NCBI RefSeq assembly: GCF_001266615.1
Contig: NZ_LGHZ01000045.1
Location: 1-36,631 of the forward strand
Reading direction: 5' to 3'
DNA from: Kluyvera genomosp. 1
Lineage (GTDB): Bacteria > Pseudomonadota > Gammaproteobacteria > Enterobacterales > Enterobacteriaceae
Length of the DNA: 36,631 nt
The notes beneath the pieces were generated by a model. The model was given only the letters and a program-made list of their open reading frames with translations, did no database searches and was not told where the DNA came from. How positions within the stretch are numbered: position 1 is the first letter of the stretch; every line of letters starts with the position of its first letter. Below, in pieces: positions 27,113 through 34,211 of the stretch. The position numbers and the translations under genes were made by a program.

Positions 27113-28426
27113 ATGAGTAATGTCGTTTCTGAAAACGTAGTCACGCCCGCCGAAACCCACCACGATGCGCAGCAGATGCGCAAGCTGGTGATGGCTTCGG
27201 TGCTGGGCAACGCGCTGGAGTGGTATGACTTTTTCCTCTACGGCACCGCGGCGGCGCTGGTGTTTGGCCCGCTGTTCTTCCCGGTGGGCGGCGACCCGTT
27301 GCAGGGCACGCTGCTCGCGTTCTCCGGCTTCGCCGTGGGCTTCCTGGCACGGCCGCTGGGCGGCATCGTCTTTGGTCATCTAGGCGATCGCTACAGTCGC
27401 AAAATGACGCTGATCATGACGCTGACCCTGATGGGGGCGACCACCTTCGTTATTGGCCTGCTGCCGACCTATGCGCAGATTGGCCTGTGGGCACCGATTG
27501 CGCTGATAATCCTGCGCTTTTTACAAGGTGTTGCCTCCGGCGGCGAGTGGGGTGGCGGCGTGTTAATGCTCAGCGAAAACGCCCCGGCACAAAAACGTGG
27601 GTTCTACACCGCGTGGAGCCAAATGGGCGTTTCCGGCGGTTTCGTGCTCTCGGCGTTCGCCTTCTATCTGGTGCAACAGCTGCCGGAAGGCGACTTTATG
27701 AGCTGGGGCTGGCGCGTGCCGTTCGTGCTGAGCATCGTTATCTTTCTGGTGGGCGTTTATATCCGCAAAAATATCCGCGAGAGCAAAGCCTTTGCCCAGG
27801 CGAAACCTGAAGATAAACACGAGAAGATCCCGCTGCTGATCCTCGTTCGCGAACACCCGAAAGCGCTGATGCAGGCCATCGCGCTGCGTCTGCCGGAGAA
27901 CGGCGCATCCTATATCTTTTTCACCTTCTCGGTGGTGTATGCCAAACACATCGGCATTGGCACCGGGGAAATTATCAGCGCGGTCACCCTCGCCATGCTG
28001 GTTGAGTTTTTCTCCATTTTGTTCTGGGGCGCGCTGTCCGATCGTATTGGCTTAAAACCGGTGTACTACATCGGTGTGATTGGCCTACTGGTGATGGCGT
28101 TCCCGTTCTTCTGGCTGCTGTCTACCGGCAGCTACGGCTACATTTTGCTGGCGATGTTCCTCGGCCTGCCGGTATGCCACGGCGCGATGATCGGCACCCA
28201 GCCGTGCATCATGAGCGATCTGTTCCCGGTTCGCGTGCGCTACTCGGGGCTGGCGCTAGGGCATGAAGTCGGCTCGATTTTCTCCGGCGGACTTGGGCCG
28301 ATGCTGGCAGTGGCGCTGTTAATGGCCTTTGATGCCTCGTGGCCGGTTTCGCTGCTGCTGATCGCCTACGCGCTGTTGGCGTGGATAGCACTGCGCAGTC
28401 TGCCGTCGGGCAAAACCACACCCTGA
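27113..28426 (+). CDS. MFS transporter, metabolite:H+ symporter (MHS) family
   Basis: A 437-residue twelve-helix transporter. The MHS signature is VLGNALEWYDFFLYGTAAALVFGPLFFP near the N terminus, followed by GFLARPLGGIVFGHLGDRYSRK, and the LRFLQGVASGGEWGGGVLML motif near residue 140. Relatives import shikimate, proline/betaine, citrate and aromatic acids with protons. It is embedded between iacG (20 bases) and catB (25 bases) in the same direction, so import of IAA or a related aromatic acid is the best inference. The cluster thus contains two unrelated importers (see 17353-18756). Confidence 0.86.
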   Translation: MSNVVSENVVTPAETHHDAQQMRKLVMASVLGNALEWYDFFLYGTAAALVFGPLFFPVGGDPLQGTLLAFSGFAVGFLARPLGGIVFGHLGDRYSRKMTLIMTLTLMGATTFVIGLLPTYAQIGLWAPIALIILRFLQGVASGGEWGGGVLMLSENAPAQKRGFYTAWSQMGVSGGFVLSAFAFYLVQQLPEGDFMSWGWRVPFVLSIVIFLVGVYIRKNIRESKAFAQAKPEDKHEKIPLLILVREHPKALMQAIALRLPENGASYIFFTFSVVYAKHIGIGTGEIISAVTLAMLVEFFSILFWGALSDRIGLKPVYYIGVIGLLVMAFPFFWLLSTGSYGYILLAMFLGLPVCHGAMIGTQPCIMSDLFPVRVRYSGLALGHEVGSIFSGGLGPMLAVALLMAFDASWPVSLLLIAYALLAWIALRSLPSGKTTP

Positions 28427-28451
28427 TCCTTTTTCTTTGCAGGAGCAACCG

Positions 28452-29564
28452 ATGTTAACGATTGAATCACTGGCCTGCTGGCTGGTGGATATTCCCACCG
28501 TTCGTCCGCACAAGTTGTCGATGGCGACGATGGGCTGCCAGACCCTAATGATTGTTCGCATGCAATGTGCTGACGGCGTTGTGGGATGGGGTGAGGGAAC
28601 CACCATCGGCGGCCTGAGCTACGGTGCGGAAAGCCCGGAAGCGATGAAGCTGGCGATTGAAACCTATCTGTCGCCGCTGTTGTGCGGGCAGACCTTCAGC
28701 GGTGTAGCCGCGCTCGCCGAAATGATGAACGCCAGCGTGAAGGGCAATACCTTTGCCAAGTCGGCGCTGGAAACCGCCTTTCTCGATGCGCAAGGAAAAG
28801 CGCTGGGCGTGCCGGTTAGCGCGCTGCTAGGCGGCGCGCTCAGCGATCGCCTGCCGGTGCTGTGGACGCTGGCCAGCGGCGATACCGCTAAAGATATCGA
28901 CGAAGGAAAGCGACTGCTGGCGGAAGGGCGGCACGACACTTTCAAACTGAAAATTGGCGCCCGCGATCTGGCAACCGACGTTCGCCACGCGCTGGCGATC
29001 AAAACTGCGCTGGGGGATGAGGTCAGTATTCGCGTTGACGTCAACCAGGCGTGGGACTTCACCACGGCGGTGAAAGGCATGAGCCAGCTGCAGGACGGCG
29101 GTATTTGTCTGGTTGAACAACCGATTCCACTGTGGGATCAACAGGGGCTGATTGCCCTGAGCCAGCGTTTCACGCTACCGATTCTGGCCGATGAAGCGGT
29201 GGCGACCAGCCATGACGGCTACGCGCTGGCGAACGGCGGCTTTAGCGGCGCTTTCGCGCTGAAAATTGCTAAAGCCGGTGGCCCGGCGCAGGCGCTTAAG
29301 CTGGCGCACGTGGCGCAGGCGGCCGGCGTGGCGCTGTACGGCGGCACCATGCTGGAAGGAACACTTGGCACGGTGGCCTCGCTACATGCCTGGTCGACCC
29401 TGAAGATGCAGTGGGGCACCGAAATGTTCGGGCCGCTGCTGCTTAAAGACGACATCGTGGTGACGCCGCTCGACTTTAGCCAGGGGCAGGTCACGCTGCC
29501 GCAGGGGCCAGGGCTGGGTGTGGAGATCGACGACGATAAATTGCGTTTCTACGCCCGAAAATAG
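28452..29564 (+). CDS. catB: CatB, muconate cycloisomerase
   Basis: A 370-residue enolase-superfamily enzyme converting cis,cis-muconate to muconolactone. The catalytic K165-x-K167 pair (TFKLKIG), metal ligands D196 (RVDVNQAWD), E222 (VEQPIP) and D247 (ADEAV), the general acid K271 (ALKIAKAG) and the C-terminal Glu in TMLEGTLGTVAS align with Pseudomonas muconate-lactonizing enzyme at a constant offset of two. The start at 28452 follows AGGAGC; an upstream in-frame ATG at 28437 is unlikely. It is the first gene of the catBCA block. Confidence 0.93.
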   Translation: MLTIESLACWLVDIPTVRPHKLSMATMGCQTLMIVRMQCADGVVGWGEGTTIGGLSYGAESPEAMKLAIETYLSPLLCGQTFSGVAALAEMMNASVKGNTFAKSALETAFLDAQGKALGVPVSALLGGALSDRLPVLWTLASGDTAKDIDEGKRLLAEGRHDTFKLKIGARDLATDVRHALAIKTALGDEVSIRVDVNQAWDFTTAVKGMSQLQDGGICLVEQPIPLWDQQGLIALSQRFTLPILADEAVATSHDGYALANGGFSGAFALKIAKAGGPAQALKLAHVAQAAGVALYGGTMLEGTLGTVASLHAWSTLKMQWGTEMFGPLLLKDDIVVTPLDFSQGQVTLPQGPGLGVEIDDDKLRFYARK

Positions 29565-29575
29565 AGGACATCCGC

Positions 29576-29863
29576 ATGCTGTTTAAAGTTGAAATGACCG
29601 TCAATATCCCGTCGTCGCTGCCCAAAGAACAGGCCGACGCCATTAAAGCCGAAGAAAAGGCCTACTCGCAACGCCTGCAGCGTGAAGGCAAATGGCTGCA
29701 TATCTGGCGCGTCGCCGGGCTCTACGCCAACGTCAGCATCTTTGATGTCGCCGACAACCAGGAGCTGCACGATATTTTGACCGGGCTGCCGCTGTACCCC
29801 TTCATGACGATGTCGGTGCAGCCGCTGTGCCGCCATCCTTCAGCCGTTAACGCACAACAATAA
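29576..29863 (+). CDS. catC: CatC, muconolactone delta-isomerase
   Basis: A 95-residue protein, the usual size for this ferredoxin-like-fold decameric enzyme. MLFKVEMTVNIP, the Glu-bearing ADAIKAEEKAYSQRLQREGKWLHIWRVAGLYANVSIFDV, and the C-terminal LTGLPLYPFMTMSVQPLCRHPS are all characteristic. It moves the double bond of muconolactone to give beta-ketoadipate enol-lactone. GAGG precedes the ATG, and it lies 11 bases after catB. Confidence 0.95.
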   Translation: MLFKVEMTVNIPSSLPKEQADAIKAEEKAYSQRLQREGKWLHIWRVAGLYANVSIFDVADNQELHDILTGLPLYPFMTMSVQPLCRHPSAVNAQQ

Positions 29864-29893
29864 CCCTTACCCTACAAAAAAGAGGAATACGCA

Positions 29894-30820
29894 ATGTCAG
29901 TGAATCCTGCAAAACAGACCGAACTGGAATCCTTGCTGGCGATCAGCAGCGGCTTAAATTCTGAACAGGGCAATGAACGCTTCAAGGCCATCATGCATCA
30001 GGTGCTGAGCGACCTGTGTCAGACTATCAAAAAATTCGATATCAGCGATGAAGAGTTCTGGCTGGCGGTGAACTATTTAAACGAGCTGGGTGAACGCAAA
30101 GAAGCCGCGCTGCTGGCGGCTGGCCTGGGGCTTGAGCACTATCTGGACATGCGCGCCGATGAAAAAGAGGCCGCTGCCGGTCAGGATGTCGGCACCCCGC
30201 GTACCATCGAAGGGCCGCTGTATGTGGCAGGCGCGCCGCTGAGCCAGCAGTATGCGCGGATGGATGACGGCAGCGAGCCGGGCGAGCCGATGTGGCTGCA
30301 TGGCCAGGTGCGTGACTTAGAGGGTAACCCGGTCGCCGGGGCGATTGTCGATATCTGGCACGCCAACACGCTGGGGGGCTACTCGTTCTTCGATCAATCT
30401 CAGAGTGAATACCATCTGCGCCGCCGCGTGGAGACCGGTGCCGATGGCCGTTACGCGGTTCGCAGTATCGTACCGTGCGGCTACGGTTGCCCGCCGGATG
30501 GCCCAACTCAGAAGCTGCTGACTCAATTAGGCCGCCACGGCAACCGCCCTGCGCACGTTCACTTCTTCGTATCTGCACCGGGTTATAAGCACCTGACCAC
30601 GCAGATTAATCTCAATGGCGACGCCTATCTGTGGGACGACTTTGCTTTTGCCACCCGCGAAGAGCTGATTGCCGATCCGGTGAAAATCACGGATGAGCCG
30701 TTGTCGCAGGCGCGTAAAATCAACCAGCCGCATACCGAAGTCAGCTTCGACTTCACGCTGGTGGATTCAGCGGAGACTGCCGAAGAGACCCGCATCAAAC
30801 GCGCCCGCGTAATGGAGTAA
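29894..30820 (+). CDS. catA: CatA, catechol 1,2-dioxygenase
   Basis: A 308-residue intradiol dioxygenase that opens catechol to cis,cis-muconate with non-haem Fe(III). The N-terminal helical linker/dimer domain (about 1-105) precedes the catalytic beta-sandwich. Metal ligands are visible as Y163 (TLGGYSFFD), Y197 (PCGYGCP), H221 and H223 (RPAHVHFFV), three residues below the Acinetobacter numbering. R184 or a neighbour in HLRRRVETGADGRY is the substrate-site Arg region. It is last in the catBCA block and receives catechol from the iac steps. A bidirectional hairpin follows. Confidence 0.95.
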   Translation: MSVNPAKQTELESLLAISSGLNSEQGNERFKAIMHQVLSDLCQTIKKFDISDEEFWLAVNYLNELGERKEAALLAAGLGLEHYLDMRADEKEAAAGQDVGTPRTIEGPLYVAGAPLSQQYARMDDGSEPGEPMWLHGQVRDLEGNPVAGAIVDIWHANTLGGYSFFDQSQSEYHLRRRVETGADGRYAVRSIVPCGYGCPPDGPTQKLLTQLGRHGNRPAHVHFFVSAPGYKHLTTQINLNGDAYLWDDFAFATREELIADPVKITDEPLSQARKINQPHTEVSFDFTLVDSAETAEETRIKRARVME

Positions 30821-30828
30821 ACCAGAAG

Positions 30829-30865
30829 CTCTGGGCGGCGTCAGCTCGCCCAGAGTATTATCTTA
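30829..30865. terminator. Terminator after the iac-cat gene series
   Basis: CTCTGGGCG (30829-30837) and CGCCCAGAG (30847-30855) form a perfect 9-bp stem with a 9-base loop, followed by the T-rich TATTATCTT. It lies 8 bases after catA and just before the end of the convergent ProX-like gene, so it can serve both. Confidence 0.75.
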
Positions 30866-31858
30866 CTGCGCTGCCAGCGCCTGTTTTATCCAGCCATCAA
30901 ACGTCGCCTGGTGAGCCGCTATCCAGCCGTCAACGTGGCGCTGAATATCCTCCGCGGAAGACTCGCCTTTATGCATCAGCTGATTCTGCGCATTCACATC
31001 ACCCAGCGGTAATTTCGCCACGGCAAACAGTTTGGCTGCCGCCGGATTTTTCGCCGCCCACGCTTTGTTGGCCACGATATATTCGTTGTTCACCGCAAAA
31101 CCGTAATTTTTGCCGTTCGGCAATTCGGTGTTGAGATCTTTAAGCGAACCCGGGTTGGCGGAGAACGGTACGGTTAACCAGACGACGTCTTTACCTGGTT
31201 TTAATTCGTCGCTGACCCAGTACGGCGTCCAGGTGAAATAGAGCACCGGTTTACCGGCCTTAAACCGTGTGAGGGTATCGGCGATGATGGCCGAATAATT
31301 CCCCTGATTTTGTGTCACCGTATTGCTCAGACCGTAGGCTTTAATTTGGGTATCAATCACCGAACCGCAAACCCAGCCTGGGTTACAGCCCGCTAAATCG
31401 GCTTTACCGTCGCCGTTGGCGTCAAATAATTGTGCCAGCTTGGGGTCTTTAAGCTGTGAAATATCGGTAATGTGATATTTCTCAGCGGTCTTTTTATCAA
31501 TCAAATAACCCTGTGCGGCGCCGCTAATATAAGTGCCCTGGCGGTAGAATTTTTTGTCACCGCCGCTCGCGGCGTACATGTCTTTTTGCAGCGGTTCCCA
31601 GTTGACGGCCATATAGGTGGCGTCTCCGGCAGCAATAGCGGTATAGGCGACGTTGTATTCCACCTCTTCGGTGGCAGAAACCTCATAGCCGAGCTGGGTG
31701 AGCGCGCGGTTGATGATCTCCGTCTGGAATGATTCTTCCGGCAGGGTACTTTGTACGGGATGAACGGTGATGCCTTTACCGGGCAAATCGGCGGCAAAAA
31801 GCGCGGGGGAGATGAGTACTGCTGCCAGCGTGGTGGCGATTATTGTCGGTGTTTGCAT
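30863..31858 (-). CDS. ProX-like periplasmic glycine betaine/quaternary amine-binding protein (orphan)
   Basis: A 331-residue protein collinear with E. coli ProX (330 aa). It has a Sec signal peptide cleaved near FA/ADLPG (residue 22). The three tryptophans that cage the trimethylammonium group in ProX are retained: W87, W162 and W210, equal to mature 65, 140 and 188. The cysteines flanking GCNPGWVC are also kept. So a quaternary ammonium ligand is likely. It differs across its length from ProX as I recall it and has no proV or proW beside it, so it is probably a paralogue that uses a distant ABC transporter or senses ligand. It is convergent with catA. Confidence 0.82.
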   Translation of the reverse strand: MQTPTIIATTLAAVLISPALFAADLPGKGITVHPVQSTLPEESFQTEIINRALTQLGYEVSATEEVEYNVAYTAIAAGDATYMAVNWEPLQKDMYAASGGDKKFYRQGTYISGAAQGYLIDKKTAEKYHITDISQLKDPKLAQLFDANGDGKADLAGCNPGWVCGSVIDTQIKAYGLSNTVTQNQGNYSAIIADTLTRFKAGKPVLYFTWTPYWVSDELKPGKDVVWLTVPFSANPGSLKDLNTELPNGKNYGFAVNNEYIVANKAWAAKNPAAAKLFAVAKLPLGDVNAQNQLMHKGESSAEDIQRHVDGWIAAHQATFDGWIKQALAAQ

Positions 31859-32247
31859 AGGAGTAACCTTATTATTTTGGGGTGTTAAGCCAGGGCTGGC
31901 CGGTTATTTCTGTGGCAACGAAAGAGAGTCGAAAATGCTAGCGAAAATATTCCTCCGAAGTATTAGGTGTAATACTTTACCCTAACATACTGAGCGTTTC
32001 TGACAATCCTAAATATGCACCGGTGATTGTTTGTCCGTTATTTTTCGAGGTGAGGTTATTCTTAAATGAAAATGGTTGGCCTGGGATAAATAACGCCGGT
32101 GAATACGACGAACGTCCGATATTTGAAATCGACACTCCACGGTATAGTCAAAAACGTTTTGTTTTAGTTGAAACAAGATTGAGGTTACGAGGAGGCACCG
32201 GTAACACCACCGATGCCAGTCAGTCTCACAGGATGTGGGGGAAGAAT
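31859..32247. promoter_or_regulatory. Intergenic control region between the ProX-like and pilin-like genes
   Basis: This 389-base stretch has no convincing gene. It contains a perfect 8-bp palindrome with 4-base spacer (31958-31977) about 100 bases upstream of the ProX-like start, and a near-perfect stem GGCACCGGT/ACCGATGCC (about 32194-32218) in the leader of the pilin-like gene. An ORF reading through part of it from 32023 in frame with the pilin-like gene lacks coding character. Confidence 0.5.
31958..31977. promoter_or_regulatory. Candidate operator upstream of the ProX-like gene
   Basis: AAGTATTAGGTGTAATACTT is a perfect inverted repeat with 8-bp arms and a 4-base centre, the size of a dimeric repressor or activator site (TetR, MarR or LysR type). 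No regulator gene is directly adjacent; the nearest are LysR and AraC genes 1.3-3 kb to the right. Confidence 0.5.
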
Positions 32248-32556
32248 ATGAAATCAGTGCGTATCGTTTGTCTTGCCGCGCTAGGTCTGTTGTTGACCAC
32301 GGCGGCACAGGCCAGTACTAACACCAGCTCAGGCGTTATCCATTTTGTCGGCCAGATTGTGGAAGATGGCTGCGCTGCGGAACTGCAGCGGACACAGGTG
32401 CAAATTTCCTGCTATCGCAATGGTGCCAACCACATTCAGCATGTTGCCTTAAACGCCAGCGGCCGCAATCTGGCGATGCAGAAGCTGGGGACTATCGCTC
32501 AGCGCAGCATACCGGGTCATCCTGAACTGCGGGAAATGACGATTACCTATTATTAA
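32248..32556 (+). CDS. Small secreted protein with pilin-like N-terminal segment
   Basis: A 102-residue protein starting MKSVRIVCLAALGLLLTTAAQAS, a clear Sec signal peptide cleaved near residue 22. The mature part SSGVIHFVGQIVEDGCAAEL resembles the first strand of type 1 fimbrial subunits (GxIxFxGxIVxxGC), with C42 and C55 placed to form the pilin disulfide. It ends at YY without the second half of a pilin domain, so it is either a truncated subunit or a member of a short pilin-like family. No usher or chaperone is near. GGGGGAAG precedes the start, and its own terminator follows. Confidence 0.65.
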   Translation: MKSVRIVCLAALGLLLTTAAQASTNTSSGVIHFVGQIVEDGCAAELQRTQVQISCYRNGANHIQHVALNASGRNLAMQKLGTIAQRSIPGHPELREMTITYY

Positions 32557-32562
32557 ATTACT

Positions 32563-32620
32563 GTCCGGGGATGAGTGGGCCAGCGGTCGATGGCGTTATC
32601 CCCGGACTGTACATTTTTTT
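32563..32620 (+). terminator. Intrinsic terminator of the pilin-like gene
   Basis: GTCCGGGGAT (32563-32572) and ATCCCCGGAC (32598-32607) form a perfect 10-bp stem with a 25-base loop, followed by TGTACA and seven T residues (32614-32620). Confidence 0.78.
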
Positions 32621-32621
32621 G

Positions 32622-33203
32622 TTACAGTGCCAGCCAGCGTTTGCCCGCGGATTTCATATCCTGCTCAAGCTGGCTGCCGCGGGTGGCAAACACCCGACCC
32701 AGTGGGAAGCCACTTTTTTCGAGCAGATAAGCTAATGCGGCATATTCACGCGGAAAGCGGGCAATGGTCTGAGAGTCAATCTCCACCATGCCGAGCGGGA
32801 AGGTGAAGGTGCCCATATCGTAAATGCTCTGGCGGTGAAAAAGCTTCCACTTACCCTCTCTTTTTTCTGCCAGATCGTAAAAGCGGTTGTGGCATTCGCA
32901 GCCTAGATTTAGCCGGGTATTTTCAGCAATAATCATGGCGTTGGTTTCCAGCAGCGCTTTATTGCCTGCGGCGTTCAAGGTAACGCGTGGTGATCCAATC
33001 ATATGTTTGGTCCGTAAATCTGACGCCCCCATCCGCATTGAACCGTCGACAAAATCACTGGCCAGTCCCTCAAACCAGGTGATTTCGATGGTACCGTCTG
33101 GGTGAAATAGCTGGCGCAGCTGTTCCCATTCGCCGAGATCGCGGTGGATCCAACCATTCATCAGGTCATTAAGCTGCTGGCGATCGTTGTCGGTAGTTTG
33201 CAT
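32622..33203 (-). CDS. SnoaL-like (NTF2 fold) domain protein
   Basis: A 193-residue protein. The start MQTTDNDRQQLNDLMNGWIHRDLGEWEQL at 33203 has GGAGG seven bases upstream. The pattern LFHPDGTIEITWFEGLASDFVDGSMRM, then beta strands with NAMIIAENTRLNLGCECHNRFYDLAEKREGKWKLFHRQSIYDMGTFTFP, is typical of SnoaL_4 domains used by cyclases, dehydratases and oxygenase small subunits. It is distinct from IacI and IacD. Divergent from a LysR gene, it is probably the controlled target of that regulator. Its substrate is unknown; a link to aromatic degradation is only suggested by proximity. Confidence 0.75.
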   Translation of the reverse strand: MQTTDNDRQQLNDLMNGWIHRDLGEWEQLRQLFHPDGTIEITWFEGLASDFVDGSMRMGASDLRTKHMIGSPRVTLNAAGNKALLETNAMIIAENTRLNLGCECHNRFYDLAEKREGKWKLFHRQSIYDMGTFTFPLGMVEIDSQTIARFPREYAALAYLLEKSGFPLGRVFATRGSQLEQDMKSAGKRWLAL

Positions 33204-33312
33204 TGTTGAGCCTCCGGTCAGTGAACTGAGATTCAGTTTGGTCGCCAGCAGACGTAAACTCAAATATATTGATCTGACTAAGCAATCATTATTAATGATT
33301 AATTGAGGTGCT
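33204..33312. promoter_or_regulatory. Divergent promoter region with two palindromes (SnoaL-like gene and LysR)
   Basis: AACTGAGATTCAGTT (33224-33238; 6-bp arms, 3-base centre) lies next to the SnoaL-like start, and AATCATTATTAATGATT (33284-33300; 8-bp arms, one-base centre) lies 12 bases before the LysR start. LysR regulators normally bind palindromes in the region between their gene and its divergent target, so these are the best operator candidates. Confidence 0.55.
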
Positions 33313-34194
33313 ATGGATCTTCGACACCTGCGTTATTTTCTGGCCGTCGCTGAAGAAGGCCATTTTGGGCGCGCGGCAAAACGGCTCAATATCGTGCAGC
33401 CTGCGTTGAGTATGCAGATTAAAGCGTTAGAAGAAGAGCTTGGCGGCGCGCTGTTTATCCGCACCAGCCGCCACGTGGCGCTGACCGATGCCGGTCGGCT
33501 GTTGCAGACCGAAGCGCAGCGCACGCTGGCGCAGGTTGAGCATACGCGGCTGGCGGTGGAACGCTCTCTGCGCGGTGAGACGGGGCGCGTTCGAGTGGGT
33601 TTTGCTGGTAATGCTATTTTTAGCGGCAAGATGATTGCGGATCTACGCCAGTTTCACAAGGCTTATCCAGATGCTGAACTCTTGATTCAGGAAGTGGCAC
33701 CACAGCAGCAGGTGGACGCTATCGTGGCGGGATTGCTGGATGTCGGCTATACGCCGGATAACAGCAAAACGGTCACGCCGGAAATTGTCGTCAAGCCGCT
33801 TGGGCAATGGGATTTTCTGCTGGCATTGCATGAAGGGCATCCGTTAGCGAGGAAGGCTGCAATGACGATAGATATGCTGGCGGGCGAACCGCTGGTTCTT
33901 TATGAGGCTCATGATACCCATGAGCGGCTGACCCAGTTGCTTGAGCAGAAGCTGGGCGACAAGCTACACGTTGCTCATCGCGGGGGCAGTACGTTGAGCG
34001 TGTTGGCGATTGCGGCGACCGGGCTCGGTGTGGCGCTCATTCCAGCGCCGCTAAAGCAGGTCACGATCCCCGGCCTGGTCTATTGCCGTCTGGACGAACC
34101 GTCATTTAGCGCCAACCTGATGCTGGTGCATCGCGCCACCGAACCGAATAAAGCGGTAGAGGCCTATTTGGCGCTGGCACGTCAAACGACGTAG
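33313..34194 (+). CDS. LysR family transcriptional regulator
   Basis: A 293-residue LysR-type regulator. The N-terminal helix-turn-helix is MDLRHLRYFLAVAEEGHFGRAAKRLNIVQPALSMQIKALEEELGGALFIRTSRHVALTDAG (about 1-65). The effector-binding domain follows from about 90, with VRVGFAGNAIFSGKMIADLRQFHKAYPDAEL. The RHLRYF start places it in the branch with CatM/BenM, HcaR and similar aromatic-responsive regulators, though it could equally respond to something else. It has GAGG before the ATG and is divergent from the SnoaL-like gene. Confidence 0.87.
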   Translation: MDLRHLRYFLAVAEEGHFGRAAKRLNIVQPALSMQIKALEEELGGALFIRTSRHVALTDAGRLLQTEAQRTLAQVEHTRLAVERSLRGETGRVRVGFAGNAIFSGKMIADLRQFHKAYPDAELLIQEVAPQQQVDAIVAGLLDVGYTPDNSKTVTPEIVVKPLGQWDFLLALHEGHPLARKAAMTIDMLAGEPLVLYEAHDTHERLTQLLEQKLGDKLHVAHRGGSTLSVLAIAATGLGVALIPAPLKQVTIPGLVYCRLDEPSFSANLMLVHRATEPNKAVEAYLALARQTT

Positions 34195-34211
34195 CGCCCT
34201 CAACATCGACG

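Noticed and set aside
19014-30820. Reading the cluster as an indole-oxidation (iif-type) or hydroxyphenylacetate (hpa-type) pathway
   Set aside because: Those pathways lack the combination of amidase, IacB-like small protein, Rieske alpha/beta pair with its reductase, SDR and flavin reductase in this order; the full set fits iac.
32023-32247. In-frame N-terminal extension of the pilin-like gene
   Set aside because: The extension would bury a clear Sec signal peptide at residue 76 and lacks coding character; the ATG at 32248 has a good ribosome-binding site.
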